Shown: positions 27,611-36,481 of the stretch, piece after piece
Numbering within the stretch: position 1 is the stretch's first letter
Layout of the letters: the number at the start of each line of letters is the position of its first letter
Assembly: GCA_963798015.1 (NCBI GenBank)
Contig: CAWCSA010000001.1
Span: 316,224 to 380,223 of the forward strand
Source: Roseiarcus sp963798015
Lineage (GTDB): Bacteria; Pseudomonadota; Alphaproteobacteria; Rhizobiales; Beijerinckiaceae
Reading direction: 5' to 3'
DNA: 64,000 bases
Position numbers and translations under genes: made by a program
The notes under the pieces: generated by a model
Told to the model about the DNA's origin: nothing
Seen by the model: the letters and a program-made list of their open reading frames with translations, nothing else
Database searches by the model: none

Positions 27611-28789
27611 GTCACCTGAATCTAAAATTCGCTGCATAACGTTTGCTCGGTCTTTTGGCAGAAGCGTTTGACAGAGGCGAGGATTTGGTCGGCGGATTTG
27701 GTCCAACGATAGGGCTTTGGATTTTCGTTGTGGCGCTCGATGAAGGAATGGATGTCGGCCTCCAATTGCTTTATCGAAGTATGGACGCCGCGCCGGAGCT
27801 GCTTTCTGGTCAGCTCGGCGAACCACCGCTCGATCTGATTGATCCAGGAGGCTGAAGTTGGCGTGAAGTGCACATGGTAGTTCGGCCGCCGCGCCAGCCA
27901 GGCCTTGATCGCCGCCGTTTTATGGGTGGCGTAATTGTCCATGATGATGTGGACGTCGAGCCCCTCGGGAACGCCGACATCGATCTGCTTCAAGAAATCC
28001 AGGAACTCGGCCGCCCTATGGCGTTTGTAGCACTTGCCGATGACGAAGCCGGAGGCTGTGTCGAGAGCGGCGAACAGCGACGTCGTTCCGTGGCGGACAT
28101 AGGAATGGGTGCGGCGCTCGGGGATGCCGGGCATCATCGGCAGAACCGGCTGCTCGCGGTCGAGCGCCTGAATTTGGCTCTTCTCGTCGACGCTCAGCAC
28201 CAACGCACGATTGGGCGGCGAAAGGTATAGCCCGACGATGTCGCGCACCTTGTCGACGAACAACGGATCGCTGGAAAGCTTGAACGTCTCGGATCGATGG
28301 GGCTGCAAGCCGAAAGCGCGCCAAATCCGTCGTATCGTCGTGTGCGAAAACCCGGCCTGCGCCGCCATCGAACGGATCGACCAATGCGTCGCATCCTTCG
28401 GCGTCGAGCGCAGCGTGCGCTCGATCACGGCGGCCACCTGATCGTCGTCGATCGTTCTCGGTCTTCCTGGGCGAGCCTCGTCCAGCAGGCCTTCGACGCG
28501 ATCCGCCAAGAATCGCCGACGCCACTTCCCGACGGTGTGCTCGTGGAGCCCGAGTTCATCGGCGACAGATTTGCTCAGCAAGCCATCGGCGCATCTCAGG
28601 ATGACGTGGCATCGCTCCGAAAGTGATCGCGCAACCCGGCGCCGGCGAACCTGGCGTTCAAGATACGACCGCTCTTCCGAGCTCAGGATTATCGGAGCCG
28701 TTCGACGGCCCGTCGCGTTCGCCATGACCTCGCCTCCACCCAAGTGAAAGCGACACTCTACAATGAAACTAACTTCAGTTCCAGGTGAC
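27611..28789 (-). mobile_element. Complete IS630-family insertion sequence
   Basis: The element is bounded by GTCACCTGAATCTAA (left) and its inverted counterpart ending CCAGGTGAC (right). It is flanked by the TA dinucleotides at 27609-27610 and 28790-28791 expected for IS630 insertion. It carries one intact transposase. Confidence 0.8.
27622..28725 (-). CDS. IS630-family transposase, intact
   Basis: This 367-residue DDE transposase starts at ATG 28725 (MANATGRRTAPIILSS). The N-terminal helix-turn-helix region reads LHEHTVGKWRRRFLADR. The catalytic triad is visible as LVLSVDEKSQIQALDR, DVHIIMDNYATHKT and SWINQIERWFAELTRK. The frame is unbroken and the ends are present, so it may be active. 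It is a different subgroup from the IS630 relatives at 17.2 and 51.2 kb. Confidence 0.9.
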   Translation of the reverse strand: MANATGRRTAPIILSSEERSYLERQVRRRRVARSLSERCHVILRCADGLLSKSVADELGLHEHTVGKWRRRFLADRVEGLLDEARPGRPRTIDDDQVAAVIERTLRSTPKDATHWSIRSMAAQAGFSHTTIRRIWRAFGLQPHRSETFKLSSDPLFVDKVRDIVGLYLSPPNRALVLSVDEKSQIQALDREQPVLPMMPGIPERRTHSYVRHGTTSLFAALDTASGFVIGKCYKRHRAAEFLDFLKQIDVGVPEGLDVHIIMDNYATHKTAAIKAWLARRPNYHVHFTPTSASWINQIERWFAELTRKQLRRGVHTSIKQLEADIHSFIERHNENPKPYRWTKSADQILASVKRFCQKTEQTLCSEF

Positions 28790-28794
28790 TAGTT

Positions 28795-29070
28795 ATGCCA
28801 CTCGCGATGAAAGGAGAAATCGACGAAAAAGAATATAAGGAAATTAGCATGCGTGCGGTCATCGCGACCACCAATCGAGATCCAAACTGGAGGGATGACG
28901 CACTCAACCGGGTAGGCGACCTGATCGGCGAGGACAATAAGGCACTCGAGACGCGAGCGGCACGGGTCATCGCGACATCCGACGCGATTCGCTACACTCA
29001 GTTAGGGAACCCCGAAAAGATCGTGATCAAGTCTAGGGCACTGCTGAGAGCTATGGGGTATGACGTCTAG
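28795..29070 (+). CDS. 91-residue hypothetical protein
   Basis: The frame opens four bases after the IS630 TA duplication (MPLAMKGEIDEKEYKE), so the native start may have been removed by the insertion. MRAVIATTNRDPNWR, NRVGDLIGEDNKALE and IKSRALLRAMGYDV follow. The composition is that of a real, soluble, charged protein. I do not recognise the family. Confidence 0.45.
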   Translation: MPLAMKGEIDEKEYKEISMRAVIATTNRDPNWRDDALNRVGDLIGEDNKALETRAARVIATSDAIRYTQLGNPEKIVIKSRALLRAMGYDV

Positions 29071-29579
29071 GGTTTCTTCGGAGTTTGCCTGTCGGGGCAG
29101 GTGGTTGAAGAGGCGGCGGAGTGGCTGGTCGATACGATTCGCGACCATTGCGGAATGCAGGCGGACCAAGCCGAAGCGCAAACGCGGCGCATTGGCGACG
29201 GCCATTGAATTTCTAGTTTTTCCCAATCAGCATTGCGCCTCGCCTCTTGCATGTTGCGGACAAATCATGCGGTTAGGGAACACGATTGCCCCCCCATTCA
29301 ACACGGCGTCTACCCGAACCAAGCCATCTGGCCGAGAGTGCTTGTCGTCGTGGGGCTTTCGGTCTGTTTCGCTCCGGCGAATGTGGCAGCATATACGACT
29401 TCCGCGTTTACCGGTCGTTGAGAATCCTGACGCAAGGTCACCGGAGATGGCCACTTGGAAGTGTCCCCCAGCGCGTGCTCTAACGTGGACGTCCACGTCG
29501 AGGGCGGTCGTGAGCTGACGCAAGCGATTTCCACAGCGGTCCTGGCGGACAGTCGAGCAGGTCGCTCTAACGCACGGAG
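29071..29579. other. 500-base stretch, at most gene debris
   Basis: A plus-strand frame near 29075-29206 reads SGQVVEEAAEWLVDTI then RDHCGMQADQAEAQ before a stop and lacks a clear start. It may be a small-gene remnant. Nothing else is supported. Confidence 0.3.
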
Positions 29580-29582
29580 GTG

Positions 29583-30692
29583 ATGGCCGTCCACGAAGAC
29601 TTGCCAGACCTTGATATCCAAGACTTTCGACTGTGGTGGGAGCGGGGCGCTCTCAGCGAGGCTACTCGCGGCCGTCTACGGGTCTGGAAGGTGATTGCGA
29701 CAATGCTCATGTTCGTCGCTCTCATCTCGATCGTCGTTCTCGCGCTAAGGGCAAGCTACCCTAGGCCGATGAAGGGGCTTCCTGAAGTCCCGCCCGTCGG
29801 CGTGCCCTCCGCAGGAGGGTCTCGTGGCAACGAGACCACGATGGCATCAAACGACGTTACTCCCCTCAATAAAGAGAGCTTGCAGTCGACGCAGATCGTC
29901 AAGGACCAGTCGGCCGAGCCCAAGACGCAGGCGTCGCTCCGTTCGCCGACAGTGAGCGCGGTCCACCAAGCGAGTCAATCTGCCGATACTAATCAAAATC
30001 GGACCGCAACTATCCCGTCTGACGGGATGCCTATCGCGACGACGGTCTCGATTAAACCCTCACCTCCGGCCCACAGGCTAAATCAGCCTGCCGACTCCGG
30101 GCCCGCGGCAATGAAGGAAGCCCTTGGGATCGAGCAACGCGTAAAATCCGATTCGCTGACGAAATATTCTCGTGAGAGCGCTCCGTCGCAGGTCGTGGTC
30201 GCAAAGAGGGAGGCGACCGGCCCGGCCGTCGCTGTAGACTCGCGCAAGCAATTCCTGCCTGAGCCCCCCGTCAAGCCTGACGGAGCCACGACAGAGCCTA
30301 GGTCTGCGCAGGCCGCGACCAACCCTATGCCGGCGCCAGGGGCTCCCGGCGAGGCCATCCGGCAATCCTTCGACCGGATGCTTCACACCATTGGCGGTTT
30401 GCTCGGTCAGAGCAATCCGCCTGTGCTTCAGTCTGACTCGATCTCCGCGTCGGCAGGATGGGCGGTCCAATTGGCCGCGCCAAGATCCGAGACCGAGGCT
30501 AGGAGCGACGCGAAGCGACTCAGTGCCCAGTACGCCTCTAAGCTCAAGGGGTCGAAGATCGGCGTACACAAGGCCGTCGTCGATGGCGTGACGGTCCACC
30601 GTTTGCGTGTCGTCGGCTTGTCCAAGGCCGGCGCCTCATCGCTTTGCGCAAGCCTGAAGGACGACGGCGGCAGCTGCTTCGTGGCTCGTTAA
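29583..30692 (+). CDS. SPOR-domain membrane protein
   Basis: This 369-residue protein has a short cytoplasmic N-terminus, one membrane helix (about residues 37-56, VIATMLMFVALISIVVLAL) and a long disordered Ser/Pro/Ala-rich periplasmic linker. The C-terminal SPOR domain (about 290-369) reads AGWAVQLAAPRSETEA, KLKGSKIGVHKAVV and HRLRVVGLSKAGASSL, ending in a Cys-containing strand. SPOR domains bind denuded glycan strands at septa, so a division- or wall-linked role is likely. An AGG-rich ribosome site lies just before the ATG at 29583. It has no partner genes here. Confidence 0.75.
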   Translation: MAVHEDLPDLDIQDFRLWWERGALSEATRGRLRVWKVIATMLMFVALISIVVLALRASYPRPMKGLPEVPPVGVPSAGGSRGNETTMASNDVTPLNKESLQSTQIVKDQSAEPKTQASLRSPTVSAVHQASQSADTNQNRTATIPSDGMPIATTVSIKPSPPAHRLNQPADSGPAAMKEALGIEQRVKSDSLTKYSRESAPSQVVVAKREATGPAVAVDSRKQFLPEPPVKPDGATTEPRSAQAATNPMPAPGAPGEAIRQSFDRMLHTIGGLLGQSNPPVLQSDSISASAGWAVQLAAPRSETEARSDAKRLSAQYASKLKGSKIGVHKAVVDGVTVHRLRVVGLSKAGASSLCASLKDDGGSCFVAR

Positions 30693-30796
30693 CGAGGGAC
30701 GCGGAACAGGCTGACTTATGAGTAGCAGCGTCGGCAAGCTGCTGCGCACTACGAAGGCATCGGCGCGGCGAAACCCGTTGGCGCGAGATCAGCGGA

Positions 30797-30890
30797 ATGG
30801 TGGAAGCAGGAAGCGTGACAGGCGTCGACATCATAGGAGACATCCACGGACATGCGGACGCCCTTGGGCGGCTTCTTGAGGCCTTGGGCC
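30797..30890 (+). pseudogene. Calcineurin-like metallophosphatase, N-terminal stump
   Basis: ATG at 30797 opens MVEAGSVTGVDIIGDI then HGHADALGRLLEALG. GDIHGHAD is the first metal-binding motif of the Ser/Thr-phosphatase-type metallophosphoesterases. Homology stops at 30890, where an IS3-family fragment begins, so only about 31 residues remain. Confidence 0.75.
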
Positions 30891-31455
30891 GAACCATGTC
30901 TGGTCCTATGATTTCGTCGAGGATCGGACCCATGATGGAAGGAAGTTCCGCATGCTCTGCGTGATCGACGAGTTCACCCGCGAAGCCCTCGCGATCCGGG
31001 TCAAACGCCGGCTGAACTCCACCGATGTGCTGGAGACCCTGGCTGATCTGATGATCCTGCGCGGGCCGCCAACCTATGTTCGGTCGGACAATGGGCCTGA
31101 GTTCATCGCCATCACGCTGCGAGCCTGGATCGCCGCCGTCGGCTCCCAGACCGCCTACATCGAGCCCGGCAGCCCGTGGGAGAATGGCTACTGCGAGAGC
31201 TTCAACAGCAAGCTGTGAGACGAACTGCTCAACGGCGAGATATTCTTCAGCCTGGCCGAGGCCCAGGTGATGATCGAGGCCTGGCGGCGCCACTTCAACA
31301 CCGTGCGCCCGCACAGCTCGCTCAAGTATCAACCGCCAGCGCCTGAGACCATTCTTCCCGGCGGAGCCGCCGCGCCGTGGGCGACCGCGCCAGCTCACTC
31401 GGAAAGCGCGCGCTCGCCCACCCCAACCGTGGCGTCAGAAGACGCCATGCACTAA
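30890..31455 (+). mobile_element. IS3-family orfB C-terminal fragment with nonsense codon
   Basis: The reading starts without a start at NHVWSYDFVEDRTHDG and continues VIDEFTREALAIRV (Asp), YVRSDNGPEFIA (second Asp) and SPWENGYCESFNSKL (Glu). In-frame TGA at 31216-31218 replaces an Arg codon. The frame then resumes DELLNGEIFFSLAEAQ to 31455. The element lacks orfA and the N-terminal half of orfB. Confidence 0.85.
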
Positions 31456-31486
31456 CATTGAAACTGGATCACCCCTCGGGGGCAGG

Positions 31487-31641
31487 CCAAGAAGCTTAAC
31501 GTGACCGCGTTCAATCCGCGCAGCCATGCGGAAGCCGTCAAGCTTAATTTCGTGCAGCCATTGTGGCCCGGAGGGTGCCTTATCGGCTAGCTGTGTAAGC
31601 TGTGGTGGTATCCATTGCGGGAGGGGTGACCGGGCGGTCAT
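31487..31641 (-). pseudogene. ATP-dependent DNA ligase (LigD-type), N-terminal stump
   Basis: The minus-strand frame from ATG 31641 reads LPQWIPPQLTQLADKA then SGPQWLHEIKLDGFRM. HEIKLDGFR is motif I with the adenylated Lys of ATP-dependent ligases. After about residue 51 the frame enters the IS3 end, and homology is lost. Confidence 0.8.
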
Positions 31642-31650
31642 GCTGAACGA

Positions 31651-32877
31651 TCAGGGGCGCGTGTGGTGAGTTATCTGGCGAAGCCTGAGCGTGTAGCCTG
31701 ACTTTGGCCTGCGCCAGCGTTCGTCACTTTCGTCATTGCCCGACAAGTCGCTGGCCTTGGGTTCGACGCCAAATGCGTCAATGAAAAGCACGTAGCAAAT
31801 GCCTCCTGGCTTGCGCGCGCTTAGATATTTGATTCCTTCGACCGGCGGCTTACCGCCCAGCTTGGCGTCGCGAAGATATTCGGTGATGACTTGCGTCGGC
31901 ACATATTCAATGTGGATGCGGTCGTCGCGTTTAATCGGGCTGGAGAAATCAATGAGGAACTGGTTCATAAAAAGCAGCCAGTCATAGTCCGCATTCTCAC
32001 TCATACCGAAAATGCTTGGGTCGCGGACGTTTGTCAGATCGAGTACCTTCAAAGGACGCAGTGTCTCGAACGTAGCGATAGCATAATGCTTCGGTAGCTC
32101 AGGCATCTCGGCGAGAGTCGTTTGCTTGTTGTCGCTGCCATAGAACATGGGAATGCCGGCTGGGCTCATTCGGTTCTGTCGAGCGAAAGCCGGCGGAGGA
32201 GGGCCGAGGTCACGTGCCTTAGCGAACTTTTCTGATTTACGGCTTCGCGGGCGACATCGGAGAATTACCGTGCCTTCTGGGACTGTCTTGATCAGACCGC
32301 TGTGTACGCATCCGCCGCCGAAGCGCGCAAGAAGCTGTCCAGGATCGAGGCTTTCGCGATCATCGAAAATGTCGTTTTCATCCTTCTTCTCCTTTCGCGT
32401 GAAGAAGAACCGTCGGCGGTGCTTGGCCGCTTCAACAAAGCTCTTCCATCCCCATTGCAAAATCTCGGCGTCAGTGGACGACCAGGGATCGTGTGTGCTC
32501 CATGTTCGATCTGGAAATGCGTTGGCTATGTCCTTGCGCAGCGTGCCATGGTCGTTAGGTAGGTCGACGTAGTCGAATAGAAGCTCATTAGTGTCCCAAG
32601 TCTGGGTCATCCACTTACCATCTTCAGTGTCGTAGCTCGCTCCGTTCGCCCACGCGTCGCCGTAGCGCCGAGAGATGCACGCGAGCATGTGCTCGATCAC
32701 GGCATCAACGGGTGCTGCGATGTCTTTCCGTATGCGTTTCTTGCCGCAGTAGCTGCATATTTCGCTTGCAGCTTTCTCCTCAATGAACGCCTTCAGATAG
32801 TCATCGCCGAAGCAGCCCGCGCAGACGAATTTGTCGGGATAGATCGCCTCTATCTCGCTGTCGTCGACGTCATGCAT
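31651..32877 (-). CDS. RES-domain protein with N-terminal zinc-ribbon/HEPN region (toxin-like effector)
   Basis: This 408-residue protein has an N-terminal CAGC...CSYC zinc ribbon (residues about 19-45). A helical HEPN/RES N-terminal region follows (to about 160), then a RES domain (about 190-370) with FARQNRMSPAGIPMF, YGSDNKQTTLAEMPEL and HYAIATFE. RES domains of toxin-antitoxin systems degrade or modify NAD+. The conserved Arg, Glu and a downstream polar residue are visible. It overlaps the upstream 166-residue gene by eight bases (ATGCATGA), so the two are coupled. HEPN/RES fusions occur in defence islands. NAD depletion on infection is the likely activity but remains inferred. Confidence 0.75.
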   Translation of the reverse strand: MHDVDDSEIEAIYPDKFVCAGCFGDDYLKAFIEEKAASEICSYCGKKRIRKDIAAPVDAVIEHMLACISRRYGDAWANGASYDTEDGKWMTQTWDTNELLFDYVDLPNDHGTLRKDIANAFPDRTWSTHDPWSSTDAEILQWGWKSFVEAAKHRRRFFFTRKEKKDENDIFDDRESLDPGQLLARFGGGCVHSGLIKTVPEGTVILRCRPRSRKSEKFAKARDLGPPPPAFARQNRMSPAGIPMFYGSDNKQTTLAEMPELPKHYAIATFETLRPLKVLDLTNVRDPSIFGMSENADYDWLLFMNQFLIDFSSPIKRDDRIHIEYVPTQVITEYLRDAKLGGKPPVEGIKYLSARKPGGICYVLFIDAFGVEPKASDLSGNDESDERWRRPKSGYTLRLRQITHHTRP

Positions 32878-33370
32878 AGTCCCTGCCGATCTCGGCTATG
32901 ACATCGTCAAGGTTCTGCTTGAGGTCCCGGTAGTCCTTGGTACGCAGCATGGCCCGCAAGGCGTGCATCGGGGGCAGATTGAAGAACCTATCGCAGATAA
33001 TGATTTCCGCCGCCAAGATCGTGGGGCTCAATTTTGGCGCAACGCCTTTGGACCTAAAATTGAGATATCGTTGGCCACTCGACCAGTGAGTGCCGCGGAC
33101 GGCTTCAAGGGCTACTTCATAAGCCTGCCAGCAGCGGTCGTCGGTCACATTTGCTCCGTTCAAAGCCTCGTTAAACTGAGGCTTTTTTAGATCATGGAAC
33201 AGCGCCAGGTCCTTAATCTCCTTCCTGATGTTCCCAACGGTCCGCCGGCGGTGAGTGAGGACCAGATATGTTGCCAACCAGCTAAGTGCGGCTCCTAGCA
33301 GAAAGGCATTAATCTCCCCGCCGTGCACTCTCATGTGAACATGACCGATGCCGTCTCTTGAGTTAACCAA
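32870..33370 (-). CDS. Small membrane-anchored partner of the RES protein
   Basis: This 166-residue protein has one membrane helix near the N-terminus (AFLLGAALSWLATYLVLT, about residues 22-39). A basic, helical, soluble domain follows (RRRTVGNIRKEIKDL ... YRDLKQNLDDVIAEIG). The start is M1 at 33370 or MRVHGGEIN at 33334. It is upstream of and overlaps the RES gene. I recognise no family. It could be a neutralising antitoxin, a sensor or a membrane tether. Confidence 0.6.
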   Translation of the reverse strand: MVNSRDGIGHVHMRVHGGEINAFLLGAALSWLATYLVLTHRRRTVGNIRKEIKDLALFHDLKKPQFNEALNGANVTDDRCWQAYEVALEAVRGTHWSSGQRYLNFRSKGVAPKLSPTILAAEIIICDRFFNLPPMHALRAMLRTKDYRDLKQNLDDVIAEIGRDYA

Positions 33371-33416
33371 ATATAACTTGTCAATACGAATTGATTTGGG
33401 ATATTAGATTCTCTGC
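33371..33416 (-). promoter_or_regulatory. AT-rich probable promoter of the RES operon
   Basis: The only strongly AT-rich stretch nearby lies just upstream of the 166-residue gene. On the minus strand it contains TTGACA followed by TATATTT and TTAACT at non-ideal spacing. Promoter function is likely from position; the exact boxes are uncertain. Confidence 0.3.
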
Positions 33417-33509
33417 ATGCGGACAATCCAGCTCGAGCACTACGAAGAGAAGACCGATGTGTACGGATGCAGGGCTCTTTGGCTCGCAGTCATCTACCGG
33501 GCTTTATGA
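33417..33509 (+). pseudogene. 30-residue truncated hypothetical protein
   Basis: ATG 33417 opens MRTIQLEHYEEKTDVY then GCRALWLAVIYRAL, ending at TGA 33507. It looks like the start of a short protein seen on alphaproteobacterial plasmids and integrative elements, cut by an early stop. It diverges from the RES operon. Confidence 0.4.
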
Positions 33510-33598
33510 GACGCTTGCTACCAGTGTTTCGATCAGTATCAGCTGAACAAGCACGCTTCGCTCGGCACCCAATTCATTTCCAGAAGGCCTGTCGCGAC

Positions 33599-33878
33599 AA
33601 ACATTCGGCTGTGCCGGTGTGCCGTCTCTTGGGCAATAGGCCTGCCAGGCGGCCTCGAAGTCGGTTCTGTAATACCCCTTGCGGCTTTTACTGTCGGCAG
33701 TGCGTGCCGTCGGCCAAACCGAGCGTGAGCGGATATGGAAAGCTTTCAGAAGCGACGCCAGGGTCGCCTGCGCCAGCTTTCTAGGCCGCTGATCATCCAA
33801 CGTGGTCTTGCCGCAATCGCTCGTGGGTGACGTCAGCGCTAAGCGAGGCGTGAACGCAAAACGATCGTAGACATGCGT
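33599..33878 (-). pseudogene. DUF3631-type protein remnant with internal deletion
   Basis: The minus-strand frame reads DRFAFTPRLALTSPTS then DCGKTTL, part of the P-loop region. It then jumps to KLAQATLASLLKAFHI, RSVWPTARTADSKSRK and GYYRTDFEAAWQAYC, the C-terminal part of DUF3631 proteins found on plasmids and integrative elements. The middle, several hundred residues, is missing. It joins directly to the kinase remnant that follows upstream. Confidence 0.65.
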
Positions 33879-33879
33879 G

Positions 33880-34140
33880 TGAACCACCCACAATGAGGAA
33901 TGCCCAGCGCCGAGCGCGATCGCGTTCTTCTAAGCAAGCTGAACCATCGCGACATCGGGACCGGAGCTTCGCACCAGGCACTTCCCGGAAGCTTCACAGT
34001 GAGTCCAAACTTGATTCCCGGCACGGCGCCGACCAAGGTCTCGTGGCTGTCTTCGACGGACTTGATGAAATGGGTCTGTCGGAGGATGAAATTCGGTGCG
34101 TCCGGCGCGCCGACGTCTTCGTCAAGGCGTATTTTCGTGT
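33880..34140 (-). pseudogene. Adenosine-specific kinase (PF04008-like) remnant
   Basis: The minus-strand reading DAPNFILRQTHFIKSVED then SHETLVGAVPGIKFG matches the core of this small family (NFILGQ-HFIKTVED ... PGIKFG). WCEAPVPMSRW (frame-shifted CEASGP) and a trace of NAIALGAGHS follow. The frame is broken and the 3' end is fused to DUF3631 debris. It lies on the strand opposite the 5' extension of the CHAT frame, which argues that the CHAT start is at 34226. Confidence 0.55.
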
Positions 34141-34225
34141 GGGCGGGTTCTTCGTTCGACGCCTTGATGGGTCCGTTGCAGGTCTGAAGGGCAGGGTCGG
34201 TTGCATCCATAAGAAAGCAGACGGC

Positions 34226-36481
34226 ATGAATAGGAAGGAGCGTCGCAAGGCGGCGAGTGAGGGGATCAGGATCCCTCCGAGTGGGCGCGCCCACGTGCAG
34301 CTCGCGGCGGCGTGGCGGTTGTTGGATCTTGTTCGTCAAGGGATTGAAGTCGGAAAGTTCGAGGAGGCCCGGCAATATGTCGGCTTCGCGATGCAGCTCT
34401 TTGAGCGATATTCAGGCGTCGTAGGGGGCGCTGAGGGCGTTGCGCACTGTAGCCTCTTCGAGGGTTATATGCAGTGGCGCTTCGGCGACCTCCTAGGTTC
34501 AAAAGAAAGACTGCGCGAGGCCGTCCAGAGGTTCGGTCAACTTGGCGATGAAGCCAACGAGGCCGCGTCAGAGCGCCAGTTGGGGGTGACCCTGGGAACC
34601 CTGAAACTTTTTGACGAGGCTTGGGAGCATATCGAAAGCGCCCGCCGCACCTTTATCCGGCTGAACCTACCGGTGGAGGCGGCGCGTGCGGATGTGGAGC
34701 TGGCGAAATTTGACGGGCACGAAGGACGGCCGGCCGACGCCGAGCGCCGCTTGTTCGCAGCGCAATCTACGCTTGAAGCGGCTGGTCTGCTCATGCCAGC
34801 CGCCGACGCGCTTCTTGCGTTGGCGATTATCTATACCAATGATCGGCGCCCCGTCGAAGCAGAGTCCGTCCTGCGCGAGTGCATTCGTCGGTACCGAGCG
34901 CTGGAGAACGGACCCTGTACCGCAATGTGCGAAGCCGATCTGGGGAAAATCCTTCAAGAACTGGCCCAGCCCAAAGAGGCTTTGGCGTCGGCCTTGTCCG
35001 CAATTAGAGGGTTCGATGGGATCCGCTACCAGCTGAGCAATCCGTTATCTCGCGATAGGTGGGCGAGTTACCTTCACAAGGCGCAAACGGTTGCGCTCGA
35101 GATCGCTGCAGTAAGCGGCGACGTGTGGCTAGCCGCGGAATTGATCGAAAGCGCTCGCCTGCAGGTGGTTCCCGCGATCGGGGACCAGGCGCGCGAGCAG
35201 ATATCAACGCCAGCGAAAACCCCGGGCGACCGCCCGCCGCCAGACTACGTTAGCATCAACTCTCTGCCGCTGTCGCCATCTCACCCGATATCGATCGCCG
35301 GAGCGACAAGACTCGGCGCAAGCAACTCTGAAGCTGTCGAATTGACTGACGTCGCCACCGATATTGGCGGAACCGGAAGCTGGTGGTGGGGAACTTGGCA
35401 GGTCGGCGGGCGCTTGTGGTGGTCGCTGATTTGCCCGGACAAAACAGTCGAAGCAGGCAGCATCAGTGTCGAGGATGGCTCAAGTGCCCGGCAAGCGATC
35501 GACGAATGGTACGGCACTCTCCCGCTAGGAGATAGTGCCTCCGAGAGATCCCAGAGGGTGCGCGCCGGACCGTTACTCGATCCTCGCGCCGAGGAGACGC
35601 TGTCCGACCTTCTAGGGCGAGCGCTCTTGCCGCCGTCTCTTCGAAAGAAACTCGAGTCTCGCTCGTCGGCTGATGAGCCAGTTCAGTTGATTGTCGCAGC
35701 TTGCGGGCTCATCGGGCGTGTACCAGTGGCGGCGCTTGGGATCGGCCGGGGCCGCCGGGTGTTAGAGGCCGCTGTAGTGAGAATGGCCCCGGCGGCGGGC
35801 GTGGTCGCCGCATTGAGCCAGGAGGCTCGGACCGGGCAGCGCGGCTTCGGGGGCCCGGGCGAGCTCCACGTCGGCGTTTTTAACCCAGAAGCGGGGCCAG
35901 CGCTTCCCTGGGCCGATGAGTTGCATGCTTCCGCGGGCTCCCTGGTTTCACTGCGCGGGAAGAGCGCTACAAAAAAGCACCTCCGCGAAGCGCTGAGAAA
36001 TATTAGGCCCGGCCAGCCGGGCCTATTTGTATACGCGGGCCATGCTCGCAGCCGGTTCGGATTCGCGGCAATATGTCTTCATCGTCCGCACGAGCAGCCC
36101 CTGAACTGCCCTGTCGGCAACTGCTGCGGCGGCGACCCGCTGGAGGCCGATGACTTGCTGCGATCAGGCGCGGGGCAACCCGACTCTTTTTATCCCATGC
36201 CAGGACGGGTGCTTCTGTTAGGTTGCGACACCGCGGGCGCTGCAACACTCGGCGCGGGGGGCGAATGGATGGGCCTGGCACCAGCGTTCCTCTGGGCAGG
36301 CGCACGTGTCGTAGTAGCTACGCTATGGCCGACCCTGGACCACCCTGAATTGCTGAAATTCGAAGCCGCGCTGGTCGACGTCCTAAAGCGCGAGGTCGAT
36401 CCGGCTTCGTCGCTTCGAGTCCTCCAGCTCGAGGCTCTCCAGGATTGGAGGCGAATGAACTCTTGCCGCCGGCGTCGATAG
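34226..36481 (+). CDS. TPR-like/CHAT-domain caspase-like protease
   Basis: Read from ATG 34226 (MNRKERRKAASEG), this is a 751-residue protein. Residues about 25-300 are helical TPR-like repeats (SERQLGVTLGTLKLFD, ADALLALAIIYTND, MCEADLGKILQELAQ). Residues about 480-751 form a CHAT (caspase HetF-associated) peptidase domain with the catalytic dyad His606 in LFVYAGHARSRFGF and Cys667 in RVLLLGCDTAGA. ARVVVATLWPTLDHPEL follows. A 1-base shift near the end replaces the usual C-terminus: the next frame encodes AGTPLVWAAYAAIG, the typical CHAT ending, up to a stop at 36543-36545. It is followed by a gasdermin-like gene on the same strand, so it is probably its activating protease. Confidence 0.8.
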   Translation: MNRKERRKAASEGIRIPPSGRAHVQLAAAWRLLDLVRQGIEVGKFEEARQYVGFAMQLFERYSGVVGGAEGVAHCSLFEGYMQWRFGDLLGSKERLREAVQRFGQLGDEANEAASERQLGVTLGTLKLFDEAWEHIESARRTFIRLNLPVEAARADVELAKFDGHEGRPADAERRLFAAQSTLEAAGLLMPAADALLALAIIYTNDRRPVEAESVLRECIRRYRALENGPCTAMCEADLGKILQELAQPKEALASALSAIRGFDGIRYQLSNPLSRDRWASYLHKAQTVALEIAAVSGDVWLAAELIESARLQVVPAIGDQAREQISTPAKTPGDRPPPDYVSINSLPLSPSHPISIAGATRLGASNSEAVELTDVATDIGGTGSWWWGTWQVGGRLWWSLICPDKTVEAGSISVEDGSSARQAIDEWYGTLPLGDSASERSQRVRAGPLLDPRAEETLSDLLGRALLPPSLRKKLESRSSADEPVQLIVAACGLIGRVPVAALGIGRGRRVLEAAVVRMAPAAGVVAALSQEARTGQRGFGGPGELHVGVFNPEAGPALPWADELHASAGSLVSLRGKSATKKHLREALRNIRPGQPGLFVYAGHARSRFGFAAICLHRPHEQPLNCPVGNCCGGDPLEADDLLRSGAGQPDSFYPMPGRVLLLGCDTAGAATLGAGGEWMGLAPAFLWAGARVVVATLWPTLDHPELLKFEAALVDVLKREVDPASSLRVLQLEALQDWRRMNSCRRRR

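Noticed and set aside
33893..34225. N-terminal 111-residue extension of the CHAT protein
   Set aside because: The opposite strand carries kinase and DUF3631 remnants here, and the extension looks random. ATG 34226 is the better start.
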